From Ganoderma boninense (lineage: Eukaryota > Basidiomycota > Agaricomycetes > Polyporales > Polyporaceae), in assembly GCA_002900995.3 (NCBI GenBank), contig CM035314.1, forward strand, positions 403,252 to 467,251: DNA of 64,000 nucleotides. Direction: 5' to 3'. Positions 1-10,942 of the stretch are shown here, one piece after another. Both the position numbers and the translations under genes were made by a program. The stretch's first letter is position 1, and each line of letters opens with the position of its first letter. Below the pieces are notes generated by a model. It had not been told where the DNA came from and searched no databases. It was given only the letters and a program-made list of their open reading frames with translations.

Positions 1-2
1 CA

Positions 3-2993
3 AGCACGAATGGTTCCATTTCCACTCTTCTCCCACCAGGTTATCCCCAAAGCACCGCAAGTGCCCCCTCAGCAACGCCAAACCGGAAACAACGGACTCG
101 TCTCAAAGCAGAGGGCTACAAAGTCTTTCACGGTCTGTTCAGCCGCAGTCATAATGAAATCTAACCAAGCATGCTAAACGACTCTGATTCCCTACAGACT
201 TCTTCAACAATGTCAGCAGATACCCTACGCCGGCGCAGAAGGCGGAGCTCCTGGCGGTGGTTACTGCGATCCCGGGCTGCGAGGGATACACGAACAAGAA
301 ATTGACGGCCTTCTTTAGCAGAATGCGAATGGAGCGCAAGGAGGAGGTTGCTTTCGTGAAGGCGGAGTCGCCAGAATTCCAGATGAATGGAGGTGAGTTG
401 AGACGTAGTCTTTTTTAGAGGGAATAGCTGCTGACTCGTGTTATTATAGCGATACAATCCGCTAGCGGACCACCTTCCGGATCGTCTCTAGTACCCTCGT
501 CCTTGCCCGAACCAGAAGCAGCACCCGTATCGTCCGCTCACCCCTTGCCGGCACCCCAATCTGCTGTATGCACACCACCACCACAACCACAAGTGCAACC
601 ACAAACCCAACCGCAACCACACCCGCAGCCCAAACCCATACCTCAATCACTTGCCCTGACGCTGCCAGCCGCCAAATCATCGCAATTCAGCGTGTTCTCG
701 ATCTACGAGCCCCTTCTTTGTACACCCCAAGTCCTTCCGCAGCCACATGCGCGCGCCGATCCTCACCCACCAGCTGCAGACCCCGAAACCACAGCTGAGC
801 ATGGTACGTTGCGATGTGGACGAATCCGAAAGTGTTTGATCGACAATTCATTGTACGCGTGCTTGCAGGCCCCGCAGAACCCCCCGACCCTCCGCGAAGC
901 CCGCCAGGCCCGGCCACCACTCAACCCACTAGTGTTGCGAGTGCTGTTGGACCGGATGCTGCACCGGCCCTGCCCGCTGAGACAGCAGAGGCTCAGGCTG
1001 GCGACGCGATAATTCCAGACTCTTCTGACCCCATCCCGAGGCCGAGTCCTGCCCCCAGCCCCAGCCCGAAGCGGTCGAAGAAGCAGGAGTCGACGTCGAC
1101 GCCCACGAAGCGCGCCATCCTCACGGACGCCACGCTCAAGCTCCTCGACGGTGCGCCCTCCCTATCCCTCTCATTCCTCGACCTCACATGAGACTGATCC
1201 CTCTTCGCAGACTACTACGCCAACGTCTCCCCTCACCCGAGCCACTCCCAGTGCGCCGCGCTCGCCGCGCAGGCCAGCGAGCTTCCTGGGGGCGGGCGGT
1301 GCACGGCGAAGCAGGTCCGCAAGTACTTCAGGCGGCGGAAGGCGGAGGAAAAGTGCGAGGCGCTGAAAGATGAACGGATGGGCTTGGGGCCTCACGACAA
1401 GGAGAATCCGGCGATGGTGCTCGTCGCGGTGGTCGAGCCCGCAGCGAGTGCGGATTTCGTGTCTGGTGCGTGTGTTCGGCCTAAGAGGCCAGGGTCGGCT
1501 GTATGCGTGGTATTGACGGTCGTACGCAGACGAGCCGCGGCTCGGCGTGTCGGACGTCGACCCCGGAACGCGCGATCCGGCGGAGGATTCGGTTGCGCGG
1601 GGTGGGGATGGAGGGGAGGAGGCTGTGGACAGCCAGAGCCAGGTGGTTGGACCAACCGCGGGTGCGTGGTCGGTCTCGCGTGTTGCTTGTGAGGTTGCGA
1701 TGTTGACGTCCAGTGTGCCCAGAGGAATCGTTGCCCGAGATGTTGGCCACCACCGGCGCCCATAGCGGCAATCCGGAGGAGCCTGCAGCTTCTATACTCC
1801 CGACGGCCTCGGGTGACGGAGACGAGCAGGGCAGCGCTGAAGTGGTCCCAGACGTCGCGATGGAAGACGTCTCAGGGCGCCTCGAGCGCGAAAACGCCGT
1901 TCCTGGCTCACCACTTTTGGATCATGATGCTGATAGTTCGAACCTCCGTGCGGAGATATCCGCGGAGGAGGAGGGGGCTGACACAGGGATCGAAGGAGAC
2001 GCTGAGCACTCAGAGCTCGGTCTATTCCTAGCTGAAGTCGTGCCGAGTTTTGAGACGAAGATGGGTGCGTGCTTTTGAATCTTGATTGTAGTTGCATCTT
2101 GTGGCTCGGACGTGCTGACGGCGGTTGCGCGTGCAGATGCAGACGAGCCTTCCCTCGAGACCGATCTGGCAGAGGACCACGCTGCGCCACCGCTTCTCGC
2201 ACCGGGCGACGTCGATATGGAAAGTGGCGGAGAGGTTGTTGCGAGCGTTCCGACGGACAACGTCCCCGAGAGCCGCGAGCTCGAAGACGTCGTGCCGGAC
2301 TCCCCAGAGCCAGATCAGCCTGATCAGTACACTGGCAACGAGGCGCATATGTCCGGGCAGGAGGACCCGACTGAAGAAGGGCTCGGAACGGACGTTGAAC
2401 AGGTCGGGCATGAGTCGGAGGTAGTACCTGAGGACGAACTCGAGGACGAGTCGAAGCCAGGTGCGTCATGCTGCTGCAGCCGGACTGTATGGTTTGGAGA
2501 TGTTCACGGCGGTTTCATGTAGACGACTCTGAGACCGTCTGCGAGATGGTGGCAGATACTGCTATTGAGGATCCTGCCGAGCCTTCCGCCCCGACATCAC
2601 CTGCATTAGATGGAGAGGGCGAGAGCAGCAGTGGTCAGGATGTTCCAGCAATGTCGAAGGGCAATATACCCGAATCTCCCGAGCCCGACGACCCCACAGA
2701 CGCTGAGTCGTCTGAGGCCCACGGACACAGACCTGAGGCAGCCGGTAAGTACTTGGCTACTGCTATTTGTGCCCAGGACTCATGCGCCATGCGTTCATCC
2801 AGGCACGCCGATGGACATGGATCCTGATCCCACACCTTCCATCAAACAGGCGGATGTGCTTTCGCTCGCAGCACAACTCAAACGCGTGTTCTCACGGCCC
2901 CCATCGCTGGACGCGGTGCAACCCACTACGTTCGCGGACTTCGCTACGTGGTTGGAGGCACGGAACGGCAATCTTGTCTGCGCGTCGAGCTGA
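3..2993 (+). CDS. Two-domain homeodomain-like protein, 5' end outside the window
   Basis: Probable nuclear DNA-binding protein; function inferred only from its two homeodomain-like helix-turn-helix regions. Exons by eye: <3-147, 198-392, 450-803, 869-1150, 1211-1465, 1530-1661, 1723-2064, 2137-2460, 2523-2744, 2803-2993, giving at least 813 residues. The first domain (exon 2) runs from FFNNVSRYPTPAQK to FFSRMRMERK; the second (exon 5) from YYANVSPHPSHSQ to KYFRRRKAEEK. A proline/glutamine-rich linker follows the first. Exons 6-9 are acidic and repeat the phrase [VI]P[DE]SPEPD. The C-terminus has TFADFATWL, found in three other genes here. All nine introns interrupt codons after base one. The canonical homeodomain WFxNxR helix is not kept (Tyr/Phe for Trp, Arg for Asn), so DNA binding is not assured. 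The first exon reads open to the left edge, so the start lies upstream. Confidence 0.72.
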
Positions 2994-3713
2994 GTGCTCG
3001 GCGGCACGCCACTTTTTTCTTGCCATGTTTTTTGTACCCACGTCATGGAACTCCCTGTGAGTCTGGCCACCCTCTATATCGCAACGCCCATTCCGCGAAA
3101 TCCACCACTCGATTCATGTACCTCTTTCCTGTACCACTTACCTTTACCTGTTACCTATTGTACCCCTGTCACCACACCTCGCGTTCTAACTTCCCCAAGC
3201 ACACCAAACCCGCCTCTGGGCGTCCTGCTTACTTATTATCACCTCAGGCTCCGAGTGACATTGCGGATATCAAACATTGACCACACGTTCTCACTGCTTC
3301 GGTATCCAACGGCATACTGAGAATAACCTACGCTGCATTCGCATACATACTTACTCTGCGCGCGCAGGACGGCACCCTGAGGCGAGGACGAGGGGTATAC
3401 ATGGCACAGAAATAGGCCAAGATCGAAGGCCCGGAACTCTAGATTACATATGACATGACGATGGCCCTGTGCACATCCTTCGGTTGCTGATGTCATGCGC
3501 CTTCGCCTTCGAATTCGCGTCCGGATCCGACGTCGACGCATGGAATTCGAAGGCTGAATTCCGAGTCCCTGGCTTGAGCTCGCAGTCTCGCTGGTCGACG
3601 TCGACCTCCACGTCCGCGTCGTCGCCCAACTCATCCCACCAACTCATCCCACGGCCGCCCTCTGTCGTTCTGAGTCGACTGTCGTCATTCGCCTTGCAAG
3701 CTGTAGGAGCGGA
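2994..3713. other. Intergenic stretch with no gene seen
   Basis: This holds the 3' flank of the first homeodomain-like gene and the 5' flank of the next. It is pyrimidine-rich (many CCT/ACC runs) and has only short overlapping open frames. No recognisable domain, RNA gene or repeat was seen. Confidence 0.5.
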
Positions 3714-4747
3714 ATGGACAACTCGGCAACGCACAAGAGGTCGGGCATCGGCACCGTGCGGAGGAGAGGAGTCTGGCGGTCACGGTTCCCGCAAGAGGCA
3801 GCCGACACCATGCTCCGTGAGTTCACATCCTTCCCCCCCATTCCCGCTCCAGCCGCGTGAGTAGTTGGAGTGATGATAGATCATGTTCTGGGCTAGGGTA
3901 TTACCACAATGTCAGCACCTTTCCTGAAGAGGCCGAGCGTATCGATCTCGCCCGAAAGGTCAAGAGCGTCGCGCCGCGCTGCAGCCACTATACGGCGCAC
4001 CACGTTTACCAGTACTTCGCGAACCTGCGACACAGGGCCAGGAATGGCATCGAGCCGAGCCTCCCGAGCGATGGTGCGTACGTATGTACTGTGCTGAGTC
4101 TGCCTTTTCGGAGCACACGAGCTCACGGAGCCCAACGGCGACAGCGCTCGACGCGCCCCTACGTGAGGAGAGTCCGCGAAAAGAGAGGCTGGGCTGCCAA
4201 AAGACTGCTCAAAATGCGACATCTCATGGAGTACATACGCCGGTCCAGCTATCTGTTGCAAGTGTGGCTACTGAGAATGCAGAGGACGTAAGTAGCCACG
4301 AGCGATCTGCGTGTATGCGTACTAAGTGCTAACTGGCATCCCTCAGCCGCGAGTCACGATGGCCTCTCCGCCCCACCCCCATCGCGCGGCGGAACTCCAG
4401 GCAAGAGAAACGGCATCGCAGAATGCGGAGGGCGATAAGCATTCGGCATGCCAGGCGGAGAACCCGCCACAAACAAGTGCACTGCAGACACTATCCCCAG
4501 ACACACCTTCCGAGCCGACGGCCGGCGCGCAGGGCCGAGGCAACACACCGGAGAGTGAGCTGCCCACGAACTCAAACTCTGATCTCGTGAGGCAGCTTCA
4601 CAATTGGCCCTAGCTGAACACGACGCAATCACAGGTCGTCATCACCTCCGCCTCAGTGAGCCTCCGCCAAAGTCCTTCGCAGCACTGGCGACGTGGCTCG
4701 CGGAGCGAAGGCCCACCATGCCACTGGTGAATGCGGCACCGGGTTAG
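3714..4747 (+). CDS. Single-domain homeodomain-like protein
   Basis: Second member of the homeodomain-like family. Exons: 3714-3816, 3897-4073, 4145-4287, 4347-4554, 4635-4747, about 247 residues. The start ATG opens a short basic exon (KRSGIGTVRRRGVWRSRF) followed by a helix ending DTMLR. A phase-1 intron then precedes the domain, which runs from YYHNVSTFPEEAER to YQYFANLRHRAR. The recognition helix keeps the Asn of the canonical WFxN motif (FANLR) but has Tyr for Trp. The Ser/Thr/Pro-rich tail ends with PPKSFAALATWLAERR, matching the family's C-terminal motif. Introns are phases 1, 1, 0, 1. It lies tail-to-head behind the first family gene, suggesting tandem duplication. The acceptor of intron 2 was chosen to keep the reading frame open. 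Role and targets unknown. Confidence 0.66.
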
Positions 4748-4775
4748 GAAGGGTGGACAGAATACATAAGCTGAA

Positions 4776-4795
4776 GACCGACCGACCGACCGACC
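4776..4795 (+). repeat. GACC tetranucleotide microsatellite, five units
   Basis: Five perfect GACC units sit just after the stop of the preceding homeodomain-like gene. It is a simple sequence repeat without evident function. Confidence 0.85.
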
Positions 4796-4799
4796 AGCA

Positions 4800-7020
4800 A
4801 CTACTTACGACAAATGGCATCCCGGCATCAGTACTTCCCGATTTTACTTACATACTTAACAGCTTAACACCTGGGAGCCCTCCCTGAGGCCGGATTTGAG
4901 GAGCAGTTGGAGACAAGATGCAGGCTACAACAGGCTTGGGCGGGGTCCCCTCGCACCCTGCCAGGTGCTGATCAAGTCCCCGTTCCGCGGTGGTGGGAGG
5001 ACGAGGGAAGTTCTGAGAGGCAGCTTACGGGCGCTTTGCGGCCAACTTACGGCTTACGCGCTTGCGATACTTAAGCTGTGCTTAACGCGACTTAACGCGC
5101 TTAATAGCCCCGTTAAGTCCCGTTAAGCAATTTCCGGAAGTACTGATGGGCATCGCCGTTGCAGCCTGCGGGACCATGGTTTTCCTACGGGGTCGTCAAG
5201 CTCCAAGACCGAGTGAGAGGTTGGACCGTACATTAGGTGCATGTTGGACTCCAGGGCTGGTTAAGCGTTTGGCGTACATCTCTCCGCAGTCGTCTAACCA
5301 GGTTGTACTTGTACTTATGAGGGAGGGAGTGAGCGGCCCTGTGCGAAACACGGTGATCGGCGCTTACGATCCGCCAATCATCGTTTGGCATCTGCTGACG
5401 TCATCAGCCTCCCAACCCACAGGCGTCAGTTGCGCTTCCAGCTCATCTTTTACCATGTCGGATTGTTCTCACTACCTTGCCCTTGTGTAGACCGTTTTCC
5501 TCTCTATTATCCTTTTTTATCCATGAATTATTCCTGCGGCGACCACTCATCGTGAATCCGGGAGATTCGAAGCTAGGTGAGGCTAGGTGCGGATATGGTG
5601 CAGTGCTTATGCGAGCCCCGGGGGTGTGAGTCAAGTACGAATCGCTGAGCAGTGAGAGTTGGCAAAGAGGCGGTTTTCGGCGCATATAGGGTGAGTGAGA
5701 ACCTCTACTTGGCGTATAGCTGGCGATAACTTATGCCCACTTGAAGATGGGACATATGCATAGCAATGAAATGGCTAGCACGTGTCTCTCAAAGACGTTC
5801 GAGTGCGTGAAGTTGGCAGGCTGGAGTGTGTCGATATCCGGTATGTGGCCTCATTCAGGCTCTTCAAATGGAGATTTGCATACGTGGGTAGCAGCCCTTA
5901 GCCTTGCCGTTTCCGCTCTTGCCATCATCTCGCGCCCTGGCATACTTGACTTCGATCATTTTTAGGCATGCTTGCGTGTTCGGCTCCTCAAGGCCTCAAT
6001 CCTTCCTTTGCAACTCTCGTCCATACAAGAGTCCCGATGGAGGACAGGAAGACAGGTGCGATTGCTCAAGCTTTACCATTCACGCCATTTTCGAGGAGGA
6101 GCTCTCGTGTCAAAGTCATAGCCCGTGAGTGTGCTGCTCTCCTCTTCGTCCACGCCGCGTCCATCAGCACTGAGGCTAACAGTCGGTATGTTGTTCCCGT
6201 TTTGCCATACACGCAAGTATCCGTTGTCTGCCCTCTCTTTGTTTTATATCCTCCCCGGCTTCGATAGTCGCACCATGTAGTTCCCTCACTCGCCGCAGGC
6301 CGCACTTTCGTCCCCCCGAAATACCTGCAAATTTTACGTGTGTGGTGCTACGTCTCTCTCGGAACCGCGAGGCCAGTCCTTAGTCAAGGTGACTTCTGTT
6401 ATTATCGTGTTACATAAAGCCCTCTTCCGAGCTTACCTGAGGCCCCGGCGAAACGCAGAAACAGGAAGGGGGTGCCGCAATGCCCGACGCTCGTCGTCCC
6501 CAAACGACGTCAGGACGTGAGATACCCGATCGCACACAAGCACTCGGAAGTCGGAAGTCGCGGCTCCGTACGCTCGGTGAGAAACACGACGGAACGCTTA
6601 ACGCTTCTTGTGGGCATGCCTCTACATTACGCCTCGCTAACGCCGACACACACCTCATGCCTCTTGTGCCCCGAAACACGATGGCCCTTCGACCTATTAA
6701 TATTGGGTGCGTTTTTCCATGGTGATTGGCTTATCCCTGCGCTTCCCAGCCTTCCTCCTCTGACGGCCAGCAGCGGCCTGCAGGGTCTCCGCCGCGCAGT
6801 CTCCACACACGCGTCGTGCTCCAACACCAGCTGATCGGCGTTCAAGTTACGTTTTTTCTCGGAAGCGCATTCATTTTAACAGGGTCGCAGGCGTCATAGC
6901 CGGCTGCCGGACTCGGATGCCAGCCACACTCGAGAGTCGACGGCTGCTGTGCGGTTCGAGCGTCGACTCGGAGGCATTGGGTTCACGTACGACGCGGCTT
7001 CGAAGAAGACACATGTACGT
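4800..7020. other. Long non-genic region
   Basis: Apart from the inverted repeat near 5.1 kb, no coding exon chain is supported. Open frames are short, lack recognisable motifs and overlap on both strands. It separates the homeodomain-like pair from the lipase gene and may contain decayed transposon sequence, but nothing is diagnostic. Confidence 0.45.
5081..5127. repeat. Inverted repeat of doubled CTTAACG units
   Basis: Arms 5081-5097 and 5111-5127 are reverse complements at 16 of 17 positions. Each arm is itself a doublet (CTTAACG-cga-CTTAACG, then CGTTAAG-tcc-CGTTAAG). The loop is 13 bases (5098-5110). Further TTAAG/TTACG words lie just upstream (5045-5075). This could be a cruciform, a dimer-binding site or a remnant of a transposon end; no flanking duplication was identified. 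Confidence 0.75.
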
Positions 7021-7032
7021 CCTCGACGGTGC

Positions 7033-7040
7033 TTATAAGG
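7033..7040 (+). promoter_or_regulatory. TATA-like box of the lipase gene
   Basis: TTATAAGG lies about 120 bases upstream of the chosen lipase start, a normal distance for a fungal core promoter. This is a sequence match only. Confidence 0.4.
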
Positions 7041-7160
7041 CGTCGAGATGTCGTCGTGTCCGACGGTATCGGTCGCCTCGCGTCTCCGGCTGTCCACTCG
7101 CGGAACCGCAGCCACGTCCTCCTCTGCTTCCAGCTGTTCCCTTGTCCGCCTCACAATTAC

Positions 7161-8530
7161 ATGAGAATGCCTCGCTCCACCTCGACATCCCGGGCCTCAG
7201 TCTCGGTGGCGCTAGCGGCGGGCGCGCTCCTGTGGGCATGGCAGGCCGCCGCGTTCCCGGCGGCGGTCGTGCAGCGCGACGACGACTCGAGCTTGGGGCA
7301 CGGGAAGGGCTTCGGGCCCATCACGCCCCTCAGCACGGCGCAGATCGCTGCGTTCAGGCCGTACACCCACTACGCCAGCACCGGGTACTGCTCGCCGGCG
7401 TCGACGCTCGCGTGGGACTGCGGGCACAACTGCCGGGCGAACCCGTCGTTCGAGCCCGTCGCGTCGGGGGGCGATGGAGATTTGACGCAGTTCTGTGCGT
7501 GCCATGCGAACTGGTATCTGGGGTCTGGTACCGGTGATCGCTGACGGCAACGCCTGCTAGGGTATGTTGGGTACGACCCTCGGCTGAAGGAGGTGATCGT
7601 CTCGCACCAGGGCACGGACACTAGCAAGCTGTGAGTTTCGTTTTACTACCCGCTCGGGTTGTCATACAGTCCCTCAACTCGTAACTTTCTTCTTCTCCTT
7701 GTTAGGCTACCGCTTTTGACGGACGGAGATGTCATCCTCGAACCACTGAACAGGAAGCTTTTCCCCGGCCTCGACTGGAGGATCGCGGTCCACAGCGGAT
7801 TCGCGGGGACGCAGGCGAGGTCGGTGCATGTGCTTTCGACAACTAGATGACCCGCCTGCTGACGATACGAGTAACCAAACGATTCCAGGTCGGCCCCGGG
7901 AGTTCTCGCAGCCGTCCAAAAAGCAATCACCAAGCACAAGGCGAAGAAGGTGACCATCACCGGCCACTCGCTCGGTGCGTCGCCATCCCATCCCCCAGAG
8001 TTTCGAGTTTCGAATACCAATACCAATACTCATGCTCGCTCTCGAACGTTTGAACCGACAGGCGCAGCGATCGGCGTCCTCGACGCCGTCTTCCTCCCCC
8101 TGCACATCCCGAATATCACGACGCGCTTCGTGGGGTACGGCCTCCCGCGCGTGGGCAACCAGCACTTCGCCGACCACGTCGACGCCGCAGCGCAGCGGGG
8201 CTCGCTCGCGGTGACGCACGTCACCAACAAGAAGGACGTCGTGCCCATCCTCCCCGGCCGCTTCCTCGGCTTCCACCACCCATCCGGGGAGGTGCACATC
8301 GACGAGCCCGGCGCGTGGCTCGCGTGTCCCGGTACGTCGCCGTAGTACTTACTTGTGAGAGGAGGGGAGAGGTGGCATGGATGGGATGATGCTCACGCGC
8401 GTGCGGTGCTACAGGACAGGACAACCCGAGCGCGAAGTGCACGGTCGGGGACGTGCGCAACGTCTTCGTGGGGAACGGGACGGACCATGATGGGCCGTAC
8501 GACGGGATCGAGATGGGGTGCTCGTCATGA
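7161..8530 (+). CDS. Secreted class-3 lipase/esterase
   Basis: Alpha/beta hydrolase of the fungal class-3 lipase family (PF01764), predicted to hydrolyse acylglycerols or related esters outside the cell. Exons: 7161-7494, 7561-7630, 7706-7819, 7889-7974, 8062-8331, 8415-8530, giving 329 residues, a normal length. Residues 1 to about 31 form a signal peptide (basic start, hydrophobic VALAAGALLWAWQAAA). The nucleophile elbow GHSLG has Ser about 200 and is split by a phase-1 intron. The family block GLPRVGN follows near 228-234. The likely triad Asp is about 260 in NKKDVVPILP and His about 280 in GEVHID. Paired Cys residues in the N-terminal region and tail (YCSP, WDCGHNC, KCTVG, MGCSS) suit a secreted disulfide-bonded enzyme. 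The ATG was chosen because it gives the signal peptide directly. Confidence 0.92.
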
Positions 8531-9017
8531 TCCGCGGGTTGAGAGCACGGTGCTGTAGAAGCAGGAAGGGTCCTGGCCCTTGAGTTCGGGAGTTGATAGT
8601 ATGTATTACGCATAGTTTATGTGCACTGGCGTGTCTAATAAGAACTGTAAATGCTGGCGATCCTTCTTTCGGGCTTTCTTTGCCGTGTGTGGAGTATTCA
8701 TGAGGCGGCGAGAAAGCATGCCATCATACCATCGTCGAAGGGTTGCTAACGTGAAGCCCAGGATGATTGAGGGTCTGGGGACTCTTCCCCCTAGATCAGT
8801 ACGGCTCATTTTATCTATGTTACGGAAATGCCGCTCACAGGCTGACCTTCAAAGCTTCGTCCATTATTCACTGTGTTCAGCTGACTTAATCGCGCCCTTC
8901 AGACGCCGGCATGGCTCACGTAACCCAAGTCCGGAGTTTCCGAAGTTCTCCTTAAGGGCCAGAGGCCAAAGTCGCAATCGGCTCTCGGCTCTGAGCCTTA
9001 AGTACACCTGCCCTATC

Positions 9018-10301
9018 ATGCAAGCTGTGAAGACGAACCTCACCCGCCTCCTTGGTGCGAACGTTGTCTCCTTAGTTTCATAATAGATGACCCTGCCACT
9101 CAAATTGTGTGCCATTCACAGGAACGCGCTTGCCCATCGTGTGCGCGGCCATGGCGCTGGGGACGAACGCCCGGACCGCTGTCGAAGTGACCCGGGGTGG
9201 GGGATTCGGCTTTGTGGGTGCAGCCTACAGAAGTCTCGCATCGCTGGACCAGGACTTCGCCTTCCTCCGCGCCAGCTTCCCCAACCTGGAGTCGCACAAG
9301 CCGCTCCCCGTCGGGTACGGCTTCATCGGCTGGCTCCTCGACAAGAACGAGGACACCGGGAAGCAACTGATCGACACCGTCATCGGCAACGGGGTGCAAG
9401 CGATCTGGCTTGCGTTCGGGAACAACCTCCGGCTCTGGGTGGAGTACGTTCGCGCCTCACCCGCGAACGCGCGTGAGGGCCGCAATCACAAGCCGCTCAT
9501 CTTCATACAGGTGACCTCCGTCGAGGAGGCGCTTGTCGCAGCGAACGAGTGGAAGATCGATGTGATCGTGGCCCAAGGTGCGCGCTCCTTTCCCCAAGTC
9601 CACGCTTCCGGACCACGTCATTTCAACCCGCATCCTGACGCGGATCCTTTCGTGCAGGGACTGAGGCTGGGGGCCACGGTGGAGCCAAGGCACCGAGCAC
9701 TTTCGTGCTCCTCTCCGAGATCCTCGCCGCGCTCCCGCAAGACGGCACCGCGCCGCCCGTGGTCGCCGCGGGCGGAATGGCGACTGGGGCACAAGTCGCC
9801 GCGTACCTCACCCTTGGTGCAGCGGGCGTGGTCCTCGGCACGCGCTTCCTCCTCACGCCAGAGAGCCCGTACACCGACACGCAGAAGGCCGCGCTGCTCG
9901 CAGCGCGAACTGCAGGGCCGGGCGCGACCGTGCGGACGCTCGCGTTCGACTACGCGAGGGAAACGGCGTACTGGCCGGCGCACATCGACGGACGCGGGCT
10001 CCGTAATGCACTCGTGGGCGATGTGCAAGCCGGGGTAGACCATGCCACTGTCCAGGCGCGGTGGAAGGTGGCTACGGAGGCGGGAGACTCGAGCTACATG
10101 GTGGTTTGGGCGGGGCAGGGCGTGGCACTTATGAATGACATCAAGCCGATCAAGGTCGGTACGCCGGCTCCTTCGTCTTGTCTCGATAGCATGATGACGA
10201 CGACTTGCTGACTTGCGTTTGCTGAACAGGATGTGATGGCAGAACTGCACACGGATCTTGTGAGGCAGCTGGAAAAGTCACAGCGGTTGCTACAAGATTA
10301 G
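9018..10301 (+). CDS. Nitronate monooxygenase-like FMN enzyme
   Basis: TIM-barrel flavoprotein of the nitronate monooxygenase / 2-nitropropane dioxygenase family (PF03060), which oxidises alkyl nitronates such as propionate-3-nitronate using FMN and oxygen. Exons: 9018-9054, 9122-9577, 9658-10154, 10230-10301; 353 residues. Family features: N-terminal TNLTRLLGTRLPIV, GGGFGFVGAAY, the GTEAGGHGGAK phosphate-binding loop with His about 171, AAGGMATGAQ near 202-209, and GAAGVVLGTRFLLTPES near 218-234. The short first exon was chosen because it supplies the conserved start of the barrel in phase. Downstream of the lipase on the same strand, with about 490 bp between them; no shared regulation is visible. 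Probably cytosolic: no signal peptide. Confidence 0.9.
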
Positions 10302-10942
10302 TACTCCTGACTCTAAAGCGGCGGAAATGCGACCAATGAACCTCCATACATCAGGATAGCGTAAGTCAGCGACTCCATTCCGTCTACGTCAGCTGAGGTT
10401 GCAAAGGTTAATCTCATTCGCGAGGTTACAATGCAAATAGTCCACCCTCAGTATTCAGTACTGCATGATTTTCTCTCCTAACAAGGTCAATACTAATAAC
10501 GAGCCCGCGTATGTTCAGTGCAACGTCCAATTATACATGAAGTCTGTCGAGGGCGTGCGATAGGCCGTGCCGAGATCAAACATGCTACTCCCGTGGGGCC
10601 CCTCAGGTTACAGTAACTTACTGTCCCCTGGAGAGCAGCCATTCTGATCATGGTAAGTACTCTGTGAGACGATGGCAGTCTCCGAGTACCCGGCGCTGAT
10701 ATATACGACCGCCTCACCATGAAACCTTGTGCTTTCTATCGGATGAGCAACTGAGGTGGATTGCGTGACCTTGCAGTTCAGGGGTTACGTGGTGATACAA
10801 TCGGCGTTTCTGAAGTTAACTGCAGAGCTCACTCTGAATCGCTGTCGCAGCCCGTCCCACCTTGGGCCGACTGGTATATAACCAGCGAACGGATGCTTAC
10901 AACAACACAGTGATAAGTATACATACCAGACGATAGACACAA
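10302..10942. other. Intergenic stretch with no gene seen
   Basis: This AT-richer stretch between the convergent nitronate monooxygenase and first F-box genes has no open frame with recognisable content. Confidence 0.5.

Noticed and set aside
4776..4795. GACC repeat as a possible CRISPR-like or telomeric array
   Set aside because: Only five 4-base units with no spacers and no telomere motif; an ordinary microsatellite in a eukaryotic genome.
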